Positions 6,212 through 14,703 are shown, numbered from the stretch's first letter. The stretch is 35,377 nt of DNA from an uncultured Bacteroidales bacterium (GCA_902776455.1 CACYQI010000045.1:1-35377), one strand, 5' to 3'. Numbers and translations are program-made. The notes: generated by a model not told the origin, from the letters alone.

Positions 6212-8284
6212 ATGAAAAAGTTGCTGTTTTGCTGCCTGTTGATGGCTGCATTCGTCGGTTGTACTGAAACGATTGATACTTCAGCACGCTATGTGTTCCG
6301 GGAGCGTACCATAGCCAGCTACCTCGCCGATCACCCGCAGTTCAGCGAATACGTCAAGCTGCTGAAGGAACAGAGAGTGAGCGAAGTGAGCGAGACCTCC
6401 GTCTATCAGCTGATGACGGCATACGGTTACTACACCTGTTTCGCTCCCACCAACGAGGCCATCCAGCTTTATCTTGACTCGCTCGTCATCAAGGAAATCA
6501 TTCCCACAGCCAGCTGGGACGCCTTCCCCAACGAGCGGACAAAGGACAGCATACGTTCCGTGATTGTCCTCAACAGCATCCTCGACGGCACAAAGCAAGA
6601 GATGAAGTTCATCACGGCCGAGTTTCCGAAGACCAACGAAGAGTTCTCCATCAGCACGATGGCCGACCGCAAGATAAGCGTCACCTACGACAAGAAGGAC
6701 CTCGACAGCTGCCTCATCGACGGCATCTGCCCTGTCTCGAAGCGCAACCGCGACATCGAAGCCATCAACGGATACATCCATCAGGTGGGATACGTCATTA
6801 ATCCCAGCAACGAAACGCTCGGCAGCACGCTCCACAAGTTTGCCTACGACTACAACTCTGGCCTAAGTGTCATGGCCCGACTCGTAGAGGTATGCGGCCT
6901 CACGGACACCCTCAGCCAAGTGAAAGACGAGCGCTACGAGTCGCTCTACCGCAACAACGCCTTCCCCAAGTTCCATTGGAACCTGCTCAACGTCGATGTA
7001 GAAGCCCCCGAGCACCGCAAGTACGGCTTCACCCTCTTTGCCGAAACCGACGAGTTCTGGGAGAGGGAACTGCACAAGGACCGCAAGGAAATCACCATAC
7101 AGGACGTGGTTGATTGGGTCGATGCACAGGGTTTCTACCCCGAAGCTGTCAAGAACGACAAGTACAAGGAAGTGGACAATCTGCTCAACCAGTTCGTCAC
7201 CTACCACTTGCTGCCTGAGCGCATCCCCGTCGATAAGCTGGCGCTTCACTACAACGAGAAGGGTTATAACTACAAGGTAAAGAACACTCCGCCCACCATT
7301 CCCGTGTGGACTCACTACGTTACGATGGGCAAGCGCCGCCTCCTCCGCATTTGGGAAAGCCTTGAGAGCGGTGGTCCTTACCTCAACCGCTTCCCCAAAC
7401 TCAACAACGGACGACGCGAGGACTACCACGAACGCGAGTGTTCGGAGGAGAATACGGGCATTCGCCTGAACACCGATGAAGGCTCCGGCGTCATCAAGCT
7501 CATTAATTCCATGATTTATCCTATCGATAAACCGCTTGCCTATACTGAGCATGTGCGCAACGAACTCGCTAAGGTGCGCCTCCGATACGACGCTTGGGAG
7601 CTTCAGCCCGAAGCCATGAACAACGACATGCGCATTATGAGCTACTTCATGCGCTACTATTTCTCCAGCGACCCCGACAAGCAGTACTTCGACAACCTCA
7701 CGGTCAACAGCAAGGAGACAAACTTCATGCTCCTCAACGGCCGCGACCAGAACTGGCCCAACTATCAGGCCGACGAGGTGCTGGCCGAAGGTCTCTACGA
7801 CATCACCATCACGCTTCCGCCCGTCCCCAAATACGGCATCTACGAGATTAGAATGGGCGTTTCGACCTTCAGCGGCACGCGCGGCATCTGCCAGGTCTAT
7901 TGGGGACCGCGCAAAGACCAACTCGTTGCCCAAGGCATCCCCGTTAATATGCAGCTCGGAGGACAGGACAAGATGCTCGGCTGGGAACGCGACACCGACG
8001 ACGACGACTATAATGCTGAGGTCGATAAGAAGATGCGTAACAACGGATTCATGAAGGGTCCCGAATACATCGTTGCAAGTGCTGGAGGCCGAGAGACGAA
8101 CCGTCTCAGCGCAACCTCTACGCGCCGAATCATCGTACGCGAACCCATGTCGCCCGACGTCACCTATTACCTCCGCTTCAAGACCGTGCAGGACTACCTT
8201 GAGAAACAGCTCTTTGTCGATTACCTCGAGTGGTGTCCCAAGGAAATCTACGACAATCCCGAGACGCCGGAGGACATCTGGTAG
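6212..8284 (+). CDS. Fasciclin-domain (FAS1) lipoprotein
   Basis: 690 residues from the ATG at 6212, chosen over 6182 because it opens a lipoprotein signal (MKKLLFCCLLMAAFVGC, lipid-modified at Cys17). Two FAS1-like regions follow: the first at about 25-190 with TIASYLADHPQFSEYVKLL, YTCFAPTNEA and INGYIHQVGYV, the second at about 200-370 with YGFTLFAETDEFW and FVTYHLLPERIP. The C-terminal 250 residues are probably a beta-sandwich (GLYDITITLPPVPKYGIYEI). Bacteroidetes proteins of this build are surface lipoproteins often linked to SusC/SusD-type systems, but no such pair is next to it here. It follows the tRNA by 65 bp and ends at a strong convergent terminator. Confidence 0.85.
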   Translation: MKKLLFCCLLMAAFVGCTETIDTSARYVFRERTIASYLADHPQFSEYVKLLKEQRVSEVSETSVYQLMTAYGYYTCFAPTNEAIQLYLDSLVIKEIIPTASWDAFPNERTKDSIRSVIVLNSILDGTKQEMKFITAEFPKTNEEFSISTMADRKISVTYDKKDLDSCLIDGICPVSKRNRDIEAINGYIHQVGYVINPSNETLGSTLHKFAYDYNSGLSVMARLVEVCGLTDTLSQVKDERYESLYRNNAFPKFHWNLLNVDVEAPEHRKYGFTLFAETDEFWERELHKDRKEITIQDVVDWVDAQGFYPEAVKNDKYKEVDNLLNQFVTYHLLPERIPVDKLALHYNEKGYNYKVKNTPPTIPVWTHYVTMGKRRLLRIWESLESGGPYLNRFPKLNNGRREDYHERECSEENTGIRLNTDEGSGVIKLINSMIYPIDKPLAYTEHVRNELAKVRLRYDAWELQPEAMNNDMRIMSYFMRYYFSSDPDKQYFDNLTVNSKETNFMLLNGRDQNWPNYQADEVLAEGLYDITITLPPVPKYGIYEIRMGVSTFSGTRGICQVYWGPRKDQLVAQGIPVNMQLGGQDKMLGWERDTDDDDYNAEVDKKMRNNGFMKGPEYIVASAGGRETNRLSATSTRRIIVREPMSPDVTYYLRFKTVQDYLEKQLFVDYLEWCPKEIYDNPETPEDIW

Positions 8285-8304
8285 CAGCTTAACGAACAGC
8301 AAAA

Positions 8305-8338
8305 AAGAATCGGAGCTTTGAGAAGGCTCCGATTTCTT
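8305..8338. terminator. Bidirectional intrinsic terminator
   Basis: AATCGGAGC at 8308-8316 and GCTCCGATT at 8326-8334 form a perfect 9-bp stem with a 9-nt loop, flanked by A-rich DNA on the left and T-rich DNA on the right. It sits between the convergent lipoprotein and kinase genes. Confidence 0.85.
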
Positions 8339-8353
8339 TGTATAATCAGAATA

Positions 8354-8455
8354 CTCAGAACACTCTGAATGCTCTGAGAACTCTGCTGAATGCTCTGAGT
8401 ACTCAGAATACTCCGAATACTCAGAGCACTCTGAAAGCTCAGAATTCTCTGAGTG
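8354..8455. repeat. 9-bp tandem array overlapping the kinase 3' end
   Basis: Nonamers of the type CTCAGAATA or CTCTGAATG follow each other from 8354 (8354, 8363, 8372, 8381, then one 12-bp unit, 8393, 8402, 8411, 8420, 8429, 8438, 8447). Units alternate between CTCAGA and CTCTGA and so can pair with one another. The last two units encode the C-terminal residues of the kinase (TLREF-stop). Confidence 0.85.
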
Positions 8456-9545
8456 TCTTGTCGATGAAGGCCTGCATCTCGGCCCAATGCTTCTCGATGC
8501 TCAGCAGGAGATGGAACTGGTTGTTGGCGCGGACGAAGTTGTGGTCGGGGTACTGGCACTTCCAGTATTTGTCGCCGCTCAGGTAGTCCCAAAGGAAGCG
8601 GACGCACTGCATGTAGGGGAAGAGAGCAGTGGCGTAGGGCAGGTTCTCAACCTCGACGGGCAGAAGGAAACTCTTTGCGCTTTCGAGATACCCTTCGGTG
8701 AAAGCCTTGAAGATGTCCATGCGGAACTTCACCTTGTCCATCTCGGGGCAGTCCTCAGCAACCTCGTTGGCTCCGGTGCGCAGGAAGTCGCCGTAGTCGG
8801 AGAAGATGAAGTTGGGCATCACCGTGTCGAGGTCGATGACACAGAGCACGTTGTCCAGTTCGTCGAACATCATGTTGTTCACTTTCGTATCGCAGTGGCA
8901 GACGCGCTTCGGCAGCGTTCCTTCCCTGCCCATGCGTTCCGCCTTGCACATCTCCTCGGCGCGTTTCTCTATCTCGGCAAGCATCTTCTGCACCCGTTCT
9001 TCCTTCACGCGGCCCACCGGGTCGCTCTTCACCACCTCTCGCAGTTGCTGAAGCCGGAACTCCATGTTGTGGAAGTCTTTGATGGTCTCGCCCAGCTGCA
9101 CTGGGATGTCGGCCAGCATTGCCTGGAAGTTGCCGAAGGCACGGCCTGCAGCACGGCTGCTCTCGGGGTTGACGGCTTGCTTCGTGATGGCATTGTCGAT
9201 GAAGACCATCATGCGCCAATAGCCTCCGTCCACCTTGATGTAGAGCTTGCCGTCGGCTTTCGACGGGATGAAGCGCAGCACGCGGCGGTCGATGTCCTTC
9301 ACGCCCTCTGCCGCAAGCTTCTTGCGGATGTGGGATGTCACGGCGTCGATGTTGCGCATCACCATGTCCACGTCGGGGAAGACGACGTGGTTGACGCGTT
9401 GCAGTACATAGTCGGGCTTGTCCTGCTCGGCCGTCTTCACTTTGTACGTGTCGTTGATAAGTCCTTCGCCAAGCGGTTTAATCTCGCTGACGGTTCCCTC
9501 GTAGGCAAAGCGGCCCACGATGTCGGTTAATTGTTCCTGTTGCAT
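8439..9545 (-). CDS. Phosphotransferase-family sugar kinase (N-acetylhexosamine kinase-like)
   Basis: 368 residues with the aminoglycoside phosphotransferase / protein-kinase-like fold. The ATP-binding N lobe is at about 20-120 (LGEGLINDTYKV, VLQRVNH). The catalytic loop is HCDTKVNN at 217-224 (Asp219 as base, Asn224 for the metal), and the metal-binding IDLDT is at 237-241. Close relatives in gut bacteria are N-acetylhexosamine 1-kinases (NahK type), which act in host-glycan salvage; some Bacteroidetes homologues carry the old label mucin-desulfating sulfatase. The substrate is not proven here. It is a stand-alone gene with its own -7 box at 9675-9682. The last codons are part of a 9-bp repeat array, so the natural C-terminus may be altered. 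Confidence 0.85.
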   Translation of the reverse strand: MQQEQLTDIVGRFAYEGTVSEIKPLGEGLINDTYKVKTAEQDKPDYVLQRVNHVVFPDVDMVMRNIDAVTSHIRKKLAAEGVKDIDRRVLRFIPSKADGKLYIKVDGGYWRMMVFIDNAITKQAVNPESSRAAGRAFGNFQAMLADIPVQLGETIKDFHNMEFRLQQLREVVKSDPVGRVKEERVQKMLAEIEKRAEEMCKAERMGREGTLPKRVCHCDTKVNNMMFDELDNVLCVIDLDTVMPNFIFSDYGDFLRTGANEVAEDCPEMDKVKFRMDIFKAFTEGYLESAKSFLLPVEVENLPYATALFPYMQCVRFLWDYLSGDKYWKCQYPDHNFVRANNQFHLLLSIEKHWAEMQAFIDKTLREF

Positions 9546-9674
9546 AGTCTTAGATGTTTTTGTATGATTGTATAGGCAAGATTTTGATTTTCAGCGTTCT
9601 TCTCGCGCCATCCGTTGCTTCTGTGGCGCTTGTGTCGAAGCCCTTGTTCTACCGCTTTAGCGGCGTTCACACCG

Positions 9675-9682
9675 CAAAGGTA
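9675..9682 (-). promoter_or_regulatory. -7 box of the kinase gene
   Basis: Minus-strand TACCTTTG; no good TTTG lies at the expected upstream distance. It implies a leader of about 120 nt before the ATG at 9545. Confidence 0.5.
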
Positions 9683-9986
9683 CAATAATTTTTTTAATTT
9701 TCGATATGATTTGTAGAGTTTATCGTAATGTCATAGCTATTTTTTGTGCATCCCATCATTATCGATGCCCGCTCGAAGCTTCGCCATAAACAGCAAAACC
9801 CTGGCAGGTTCCCGCTGCCGATGAGGGAATTGAAAACTTGTAATATCATCAGCCAAGACGAGGCTTTGAACTTTATTCCCTTCCCATTGAGCCGTCTCTG
9901 AACATGGACTTGTTCTGAAAAATCACGACATCATTTTGCCGCCCAACACAAGGAAAAGGTTTGCTCAAAACGGGGCGCCGGCTGAT
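9683..9986. other. Gene-free stretch
   Basis: I see no gene, RNA or clear repeat in this stretch. At about 9600-9630, just before it, a minus-strand run containing GCCACAGAAGCAA resembles the middle of the 93-bp repeat described at 10177. Confidence 0.5.
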
Positions 9987-10054
9987 GCTCCGTGCTGTGT
10001 AGGTCGATGCTCCACGTTGTGTCGGCTTTTGCTCCATGTTGTTTTCACCGCTCC
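9987..10054. repeat. 22-bp tandem repeat (locus 4)
   Basis: GCTCC begins at 9987, 10009 and 10031, exactly 22 bp apart, and again at 10050 (19 bp). The second unit, GCTCCACGTTGTGT, matches in reverse complement the units at 33813-33856. Confidence 0.85.
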
Positions 10055-10176
10055 AATATGCAGATTTCTTCGATAAATTATGTTGATTTTACCTTGAAGG
10101 TACGAGGAGGTGGTACTTACTTTGCTTCGCGTAAAACAAAACCCCATTCTAACGTACTGATTATCATATAGGATTC

Positions 10177-10269
10177 AAAATAAGCCCTTTTCCTGTCTCC
10201 GGCGGTACAAAGTGCCACAGAAGCAAAAACATGCCGTCAGAACGCGTCGCGATGCGAAAAGATTTGACA
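10177..10269. repeat. 93-bp dispersed repeat, copy A
   Basis: By eye it aligns without gaps to 17034-17126 with about 77 of 93 positions identical (shared words AAAATAAGCCC, CAGAAGCAAAAA, GCCGTCAGAACG, ATGCGAAAA). It lies between the tsf terminator and the kinase gene. A short minus-strand frame runs through it and continues to about 10360 (GFSYLKRKYLKGDARDDV), possibly a gene remnant. Confidence 0.8.
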
Positions 10270-10369
10270 GAAAGAGTGGCATCTGTTTGCCCTTGCAGAA
10301 CACGTCGTCCCTCGCATCCCCCTTCAGATACTTCCTCTTGAGGTAGGAGAAGCCGTGGCTACATACAAA

Positions 10370-10403
10370 AAGTGCCCCGCAAGCAGTTGCTCACGGGACA
10401 CTT
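10370..10403 (-). terminator. Intrinsic terminator of the rplM-rpsI-rpsB-tsf operon
   Basis: On the minus strand AAGTGTCCCG pairs with CGGGGCACTT, with a second inner pairing GAGCA/TGCTT, followed by TTTTTG. It begins 20 bp past the tsf stop. Confidence 0.85.
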
Positions 10404-10422
10404 CTGAAAAAAAGAGTTACTA

Positions 10423-11400
10423 TTATTCAGCGCGGAGTGTGAAGCGCTTAAAGTCGGTGACAGTCAGCTCCTTGTCGATGCTCTTGAGGTAAGCCTCGAC
10501 GGTGAGGTTCTTGTCCCATATGTATTCTTGGCTCAGCAAGCAGTTCTCTTTGAGGAACTTGTTCACGCGACCCTTGGCGATGTTCTCAATCATGCCAGCG
10601 TTGAGGTTTGCAGCCTTCTCGGCAGAAACGGTGGCGATGATTTCCTTCACCTTGGCAACGTCCTCGGCTGTAATCCAGCCCTTGGCCTGATTGCTCTCCA
10701 TGTGGTCCTCGCTGTCGAAGTGTGCGGGGTTGAAGCCAGCCTTCTTGATGGCAGCCTCTACAGCCTTCTGAATCTGCTCAGCCTTAGACTTCTCGACGGC
10801 AACAGCATACTCGTTGTCCTTCACGCTCTGGGGCACGCCGCTTTCGTCGATAGCCACTGGAGCAGCACTTGCAATCTGCATGGCGATGTTCTTGCCGACG
10901 GTCTCGTCCTCTACCTTCTTGCTCAGGTTGAGCATGGTGCAGAGTCCGTTGCGGTTCATGTGGTTGTAGGTAGCGATGTTCTCGCCCTCGATGGTGTCCA
11001 TCTTCTCGCCCGTGATACCGCTGCGAGCAGTAACAGCGTCGGCAACAGTGCCTTCGCCCATGGGAAGAGCCTTCACCTCGTCGAGAGTCTTGCACTTTGC
11101 AGCCACGGCAGCGTCGAGGATGCTCTGCGTGAGAGCCACGAAGTCGGCGTTGTTGGCCACGAAGTCGGTCTCGCACTTCAAGGCGATGATGGCAGCGAAG
11201 CCGTTCTCAGCCTTCACGAGCACGCAACCCTCGGCAGCCTCGCGGTCGCTACGCTTAGCGGCAACAGCCTGACCCTTCTTGCGCAGGTATGCTACAGCAC
11301 CGTCCATGTCGTCGCTTTCTGCCAGAGCCTTCTTGCAGTCTGCCAGACCAGCACCCGTCATTTCGCGGAGCTTCTTGATGTCATTCATTGTAACTTCCAT
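10423..11400 (-). CDS. tsf: Translation elongation factor Ts
   Basis: 325 residues, the longer form usual in Bacteroidetes. It exchanges GDP for GTP on EF-Tu. The N-terminal UBA-like domain (about 1-60) has LREMTGAGLADCKKAL, and the EF-Tu-contacting TDFV motif appears in CETDFVANN at about 78-86, followed by the two-part dimerisation core. The ATG at 11400 gives MEVTMNDIKKL; the second Met (residue 5, at 11388) is an equally likely start. It is the last gene of the translation operon, 130 bp after rpsB, and is followed by a strong terminator. The gap before it holds inverted heptamer arrays that could regulate it. Confidence 0.97.
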   Translation of the reverse strand: MEVTMNDIKKLREMTGAGLADCKKALAESDDMDGAVAYLRKKGQAVAAKRSDREAAEGCVLVKAENGFAAIIALKCETDFVANNADFVALTQSILDAAVAAKCKTLDEVKALPMGEGTVADAVTARSGITGEKMDTIEGENIATYNHMNRNGLCTMLNLSKKVEDETVGKNIAMQIASAAPVAIDESGVPQSVKDNEYAVAVEKSKAEQIQKAVEAAIKKAGFNPAHFDSEDHMESNQAKGWITAEDVAKVKEIIATVSAEKAANLNAGMIENIAKGRVNKFLKENCLLSQEYIWDKNLTVEAYLKSIDKELTVTDFKRFTLRAE

Positions 11401-11425
11401 AGTAGTATCTGTTTTTAAAAGTTTT

Positions 11426-11524
11426 GGATTAAGGATTAAAGATTAAGGATTAAGGCTTGATACCAGTAGGTTTGTCAGTCTCCTAAACAACCAAACTTTA
11501 ATCCTTAATCTTTAATCTTTAATC
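11426..11524 (-). repeat. Inverted pair of heptamer arrays between rpsB and tsf
   Basis: The left arm, 11426-11455, is four GGATTAA-type heptamers; the right arm, 11496-11524, is the complementary TTAATCC/TTAATCT type. In the minus-strand transcript they can form a stem of nearly 30 bp around a loop of about 40 nt. It begins 6 bp after the rpsB stop, with the purine-rich arm first. Confidence 0.85.
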
Positions 11525-11530
11525 TGTAAA

Positions 11531-12337
11531 TTATTCCGCTTCGGGAGCTTCTACTTCTTCCTCTTCTTCGCGAGCCTTGCCGCTGCGACGTCCCTTCTTC
11601 ACGGGCTGGTCTTCCTGCTCGGCAGCAGCATCGCTGTCGGCCTTCTCAGCCTTGCGCTCTTCGAGACCCTCGTTGATGGCTGTGCAGCAAGCCTGAAGGA
11701 TGACCTCGATGCTCTTGCTTGCATCGTCGTTAGCGGGGATGACGAAGTCGATGTTGTCGGGATTGCTGTTCGTATCGACGATACCGAACACGGGAATGCC
11801 CAGACGGTTTGCCTCACGAACTGCAATCTGCTCCTTCAGTACGTCAACGACGAAGAGTGCAGAAGGCAGGCGGTTGAGGTCGGCAATAGAGCCGAGGTTC
11901 TTCTCGAGCTTAGCACGCTGGCGGCTCACTTGCAGAATCTCGCGCTTAGAGAGGTTGCTGAATGTGCCGTCGGCAATCAGCTTATCGATGTTGCTCATCT
12001 TCTTCACAGCCTTGCGGATAGTGGGGAAGTTGGTGAGCATGCCGCCGGGCCAGCGCTCGATAACGTAGGGCATGCCTACAGAAGTAGCGAGGTCGGCAAC
12101 GCATTGCTTGGCCTGTTTCTTGGTAGCGACAAAGAGGATCTTCTTACCGCTCTTGGCAATCTGCTTCAAAGCTTCAGCAGCTTCGTCAACCTTGGCAACA
12201 GTCTTGTGCAGGTCGAGGATGTGAATGCCATTGCGCTCCATGAAGATGTAAGGAGCCATAGCGGGGTTCCACTTTCTCTTGAGGTGGCCGAAGTGACAGC
12301 CGGCCTCCAACAGTGTATCAAAATTAGTTCTTGACAT
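11531..12337 (-). CDS. rpsB: 30S ribosomal protein S2
   Basis: 268 residues. The conserved S2 start is present (LLEAGCHFGHLKRKWNPAM, then YIFMERNGIHILDLHKT), as are the later motifs FVATKKQAKQCV, RWPGGMLTNF, PSALFVVDV and GIPVFGIVDTN. S2 binds 16S rRNA late in assembly and holds S1. The C-terminal 40 residues are an acidic/basic low-complexity tail (KKGRRSGKAREEEEEVEAPE) common in Bacteroidetes S2. It is the third gene of the operon, with a 155-bp gap after rpsI that may hold an extra promoter. Confidence 0.98.
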   Translation of the reverse strand: MSRTNFDTLLEAGCHFGHLKRKWNPAMAPYIFMERNGIHILDLHKTVAKVDEAAEALKQIAKSGKKILFVATKKQAKQCVADLATSVGMPYVIERWPGGMLTNFPTIRKAVKKMSNIDKLIADGTFSNLSKREILQVSRQRAKLEKNLGSIADLNRLPSALFVVDVLKEQIAVREANRLGIPVFGIVDTNSNPDNIDFVIPANDDASKSIEVILQACCTAINEGLEERKAEKADSDAAAEQEDQPVKKGRRSGKAREEEEEVEAPEAE

Positions 12338-12492
12338 TGTTCTTGTTTGTTTTGTTTGTTGTTTACTTTCTTTGTTAATTCTTTGTGTTTTAGAACCAAT
12401 CTGCGAGTAGTCCCCAATAATATATAAGGAAAGGGAGTCAGGCAGATTTAGATGCTAAACAGCTTTTTGTGGTCCAGTATGTTATGCAGCGA

Positions 12493-12888
12493 TTAACGCT
12501 TGCTGAACTGGAAGCGACGACGTGCCTTTGGACGTCCGGGCTTCTTTCTCTCGACCTCGCGGCTGTCGCGTGTCATAAAGCCTTCGGCACGGAGTGCCTT
12601 CTTGTCCTCAGCGTTAATCTTGACCAGGGCACGTGCGATAGCCAGGCGCAGAGCCTGAGACTGACCGGTGTAGCCACCGCCATAGAGGTTCACGTTGATG
12701 TCGTACTTCTCGGCCACGTCGAGCAGCGTGAGAGGCTGCTTCACGACGAACTGGAGTATGGAGCTGGGGAAGTACTCTGTCAGGTCGCGCTTGTTGATGG
12801 TAATCTTGCCAGTACCTTCGCTGACATATACGCGGGCAACGGCGCACTTGCGGCGGCCCAGCGCATTAGCAATGTATTTCGTATCCAT
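12493..12888 (-). CDS. rpsI: 30S ribosomal protein S9
   Basis: 131 residues, of normal length. Diagnostic parts are GRRKCAVARVYVSEGTGKI near the N-terminus, GGGYTGQSQALRLAIARAL in the middle and the basic tail KKPGRPKARRRFQFSKR that reaches the P-site tRNA. It follows rplM after 8 bp, the near-universal rplM-rpsI pair. Confidence 0.98.
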   Translation of the reverse strand: MDTKYIANALGRRKCAVARVYVSEGTGKITINKRDLTEYFPSSILQFVVKQPLTLLDVAEKYDINVNLYGGGYTGQSQALRLAIARALVKINAEDKKALRAEGFMTRDSREVERKKPGRPKARRRFQFSKR

Positions 12889-12896
12889 GTTTGGGT

Positions 12897-13358
12897 TTAT
12901 TTATACTGGTTAATATCGATTGCCTTGGGGCTTTGTGCCTGCTGCTTGTGTTCTGCGCCTCCATAGATGTAGAGGTTGCCGAGCAGTTTGTCTGCCAGCT
13001 TGTTCTTGGGCAGCATGCCCTTCACTGTATGACGGAGCAGTTTCTCGGCGCCGTTGGGCTTAGCCAGAATCTCGGCGGGAGTGGTTGCACGCTGGCCGCC
13101 GGGGTAGCCCGTGTAGGACAGATAAGTGCGGTCTGTCATCTTCTTACCAGTGATGATAATCTTGTCGGCGTTCACGATGATGACGTTGTCGCCGCAATCT
13201 ACGTGCGGAGTGAACTCTGCCTTGTACTTGCCTCTCAGCAATTTTGCCACCTTCGTGCAGAGACGACCGAGAACCTGGTCAGTAGCATCCACTACTACCC
13301 ATTCCTTCTTCACGGTAGCCTTGTTCATCGAGATGGTCTTGTAGCTCAAAGTATCCAT
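12897..13358 (-). CDS. rplM: 50S ribosomal protein L13
   Basis: 153 residues. Recognised from WVVVDATDQVLGRLCTKVA near the N-terminus, GDNVIIVNADKIIITGKK, TYLSYTGYPGG and VKGMLPKNKLADKLLGNLYIY. L13 is an early assembly protein of the large subunit. It is the first gene of the operon. The leader of about 140 nt upstream holds a palindrome (minus-strand CCCCTAAAAGGGG), which could be a control element; no known leader could be confirmed. Confidence 0.98.
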   Translation of the reverse strand: MDTLSYKTISMNKATVKKEWVVVDATDQVLGRLCTKVAKLLRGKYKAEFTPHVDCGDNVIIVNADKIIITGKKMTDRTYLSYTGYPGGQRATTPAEILAKPNGAEKLLRHTVKGMLPKNKLADKLLGNLYIYGGAEHKQQAQSPKAIDINQYK

Positions 13359-13506
13359 TCTTTGTCTTGTTTTTGTTTTTTGTTTCTACCTTGTTTATTT
13401 CTCATTGTCGAAGCGATTCACGAACCGTCCGTACAGGCCAATGATGTGGACTATTCACACGCCTCTTTTTGCCCCTTTTAGGGGAGCTTTGATAATAATC
13501 GGCGTG

Positions 13507-13537
13507 CAAAGGTACAACTTTTTCCTTAATCTGCAAG
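13507..13537 (-). promoter_or_regulatory. Promoter of the rplM operon
   Basis: Minus-strand TACCTTTG at 13514-13507 with CTTG (one change from TTTG) 19 bp upstream at 13537-13534. It gives a leader of about 140 nt before rplM. Confidence 0.65.
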
Positions 13538-13568
13538 CTTTAGCTAAACTTTTTTCTTCTTTAAACGT

Positions 13569-14594
13569 TTATTTTTGCGTTTTGGAGGACTTTATTACGT
13601 TTCTAACGAAACGCATTATCTGCCAAATTGCAGGAAGGAGTAAAACTTTGGCTAAGCGGATTTGACGATTGTCTGCTACGTTCATCTCCTTTTGCATCGC
13701 CAAAGCCTTTTTCCTGAGCGACGGCTTGCCGCTGCGGAAGGCATGCATCAAGAGCTTGTGGATGCGGGCTTGGAAGAATCGGTCAAGCTGGTCGTCGTGT
13801 ATGTCGAAGGCTTGTGCCAAATCAAAAGACAAGCGAGAGGTGTTAGCCCAGAATAGGAACTGTTTCTCCTCGGTATTGGGGTTCGAGATGGTTGTGCTGC
13901 CGCAAGTGTAGGCGAGCGTTGGCTTGTCGATGTAAGCAACTCGACCCATGCGAGCGAGGAAGAAGGCTATCTGAACGTCTTCGCATTGATAGGTGTCGGG
14001 GTCGAAGAAGCGAGGGAAGTCTTGCATCGCTTGCCTAATCCAATCGTTGCGATAGAGCGATGTGCAAAGATGAATGGCGGGTCTTTCGATGGGCATCAAG
14101 ACAGCTCCCTCTAAATCTTGCTGAAAGGAGATTTGCGGGCTTTCAGTCGTTCTCTCTCTCTGAGGAGAGTCGGAGGAGGACTGTAGTTCCCCCGTCTCTT
14201 CATAGTGCCTGAGCCAATTGGTGTGGACTATTCCGACGTCTGGATTGCTGTCCAGAATCAGGGATTCCTGCTCGAGTTTCAGATTGTCTATCCAGAAGTC
14301 GTCGCCCGAGCAGTCTGCAATATATTTCCCTCGGCAAGCGCGAAGGCAGTCGAAGTAGTTCCTGACGAACCCTTTGTTTGGCTTGTTTGCCAGGATGCGA
14401 ATCGTGTCGGGATGTTGCTCTTGGTACTGCTGGCAGACGGCGAGTGTGCGGTCTGTGGAGCCATCCTCCCCGATGACGATTTCGATGGGCAAGTGGCATT
14501 CCTGCGACAAGATGCTGTCGAGCGTTCGACTTATCGTGTCCTCTTGGTTATAAGTACAGACGATGACGGATATAATGTCCTTGAATTCCTGCAT
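13569..14594 (-). CDS. Family 2 glycosyltransferase
   Basis: 341 residues. The N-terminal GT-A domain (about 7-240) has the family 2 hallmarks: ISVIVCTYNQEDTISRTLDS at the start, the nucleotide-binding GEDGSTDRT, and the metal-binding DCSGDDFW near residue 95. The C-terminal 100 residues are helical and basic, suited to lie on the membrane. It should transfer a sugar from a nucleotide donor to a surface glycan; donor and acceptor are unknown. It is transcribed divergently from a flippase gene, which suggests that both act in polysaccharide or O-antigen export, though no larger cluster is seen. Confidence 0.9.
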   Translation of the reverse strand: MQEFKDIISVIVCTYNQEDTISRTLDSILSQECHLPIEIVIGEDGSTDRTLAVCQQYQEQHPDTIRILANKPNKGFVRNYFDCLRACRGKYIADCSGDDFWIDNLKLEQESLILDSNPDVGIVHTNWLRHYEETGELQSSSDSPQRERTTESPQISFQQDLEGAVLMPIERPAIHLCTSLYRNDWIRQAMQDFPRFFDPDTYQCEDVQIAFFLARMGRVAYIDKPTLAYTCGSTTISNPNTEEKQFLFWANTSRLSFDLAQAFDIHDDQLDRFFQARIHKLLMHAFRSGKPSLRKKALAMQKEMNVADNRQIRLAKVLLLPAIWQIMRFVRNVIKSSKTQK

Positions 14595-14623
14595 TCGTGG
14601 GATAGTATCTGCTGATTATCCTG

Positions 14624-14703
14624 CAAAGTTAATACTTTTTCCGATATAATAACCTTCTTTGAATTTAATTTTTTTGAATTTTGAATTATATGTTGTACCT
14701 TTG
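14624..14703. promoter_or_regulatory. Divergent promoters of the glycosyltransferase and flippase genes
   Basis: For the flippase (+): TTTG 14673-14676, a 19-bp spacer, TACCTTTG 14696-14703, an exact consensus match. For the glycosyltransferase (-): TAACTTTG at 14631-14624, with no good -33 box. Confidence 0.75.

Noticed and set aside
6863-8302. A 479-residue minus-strand open frame
   Set aside because: It is antisense to the fasciclin lipoprotein, which has a signal sequence and FAS1 motifs; no recognisable motif is in the antisense product.
8487-9530. A 347-residue plus-strand open frame
   Set aside because: It is antisense to the kinase with its intact HCDTKVNN and IDLDT motifs.
9830-9860. 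GGGAATTGAAAAC as a CRISPR repeat end
   Set aside because: It occurs once, with no second copy or spacing.
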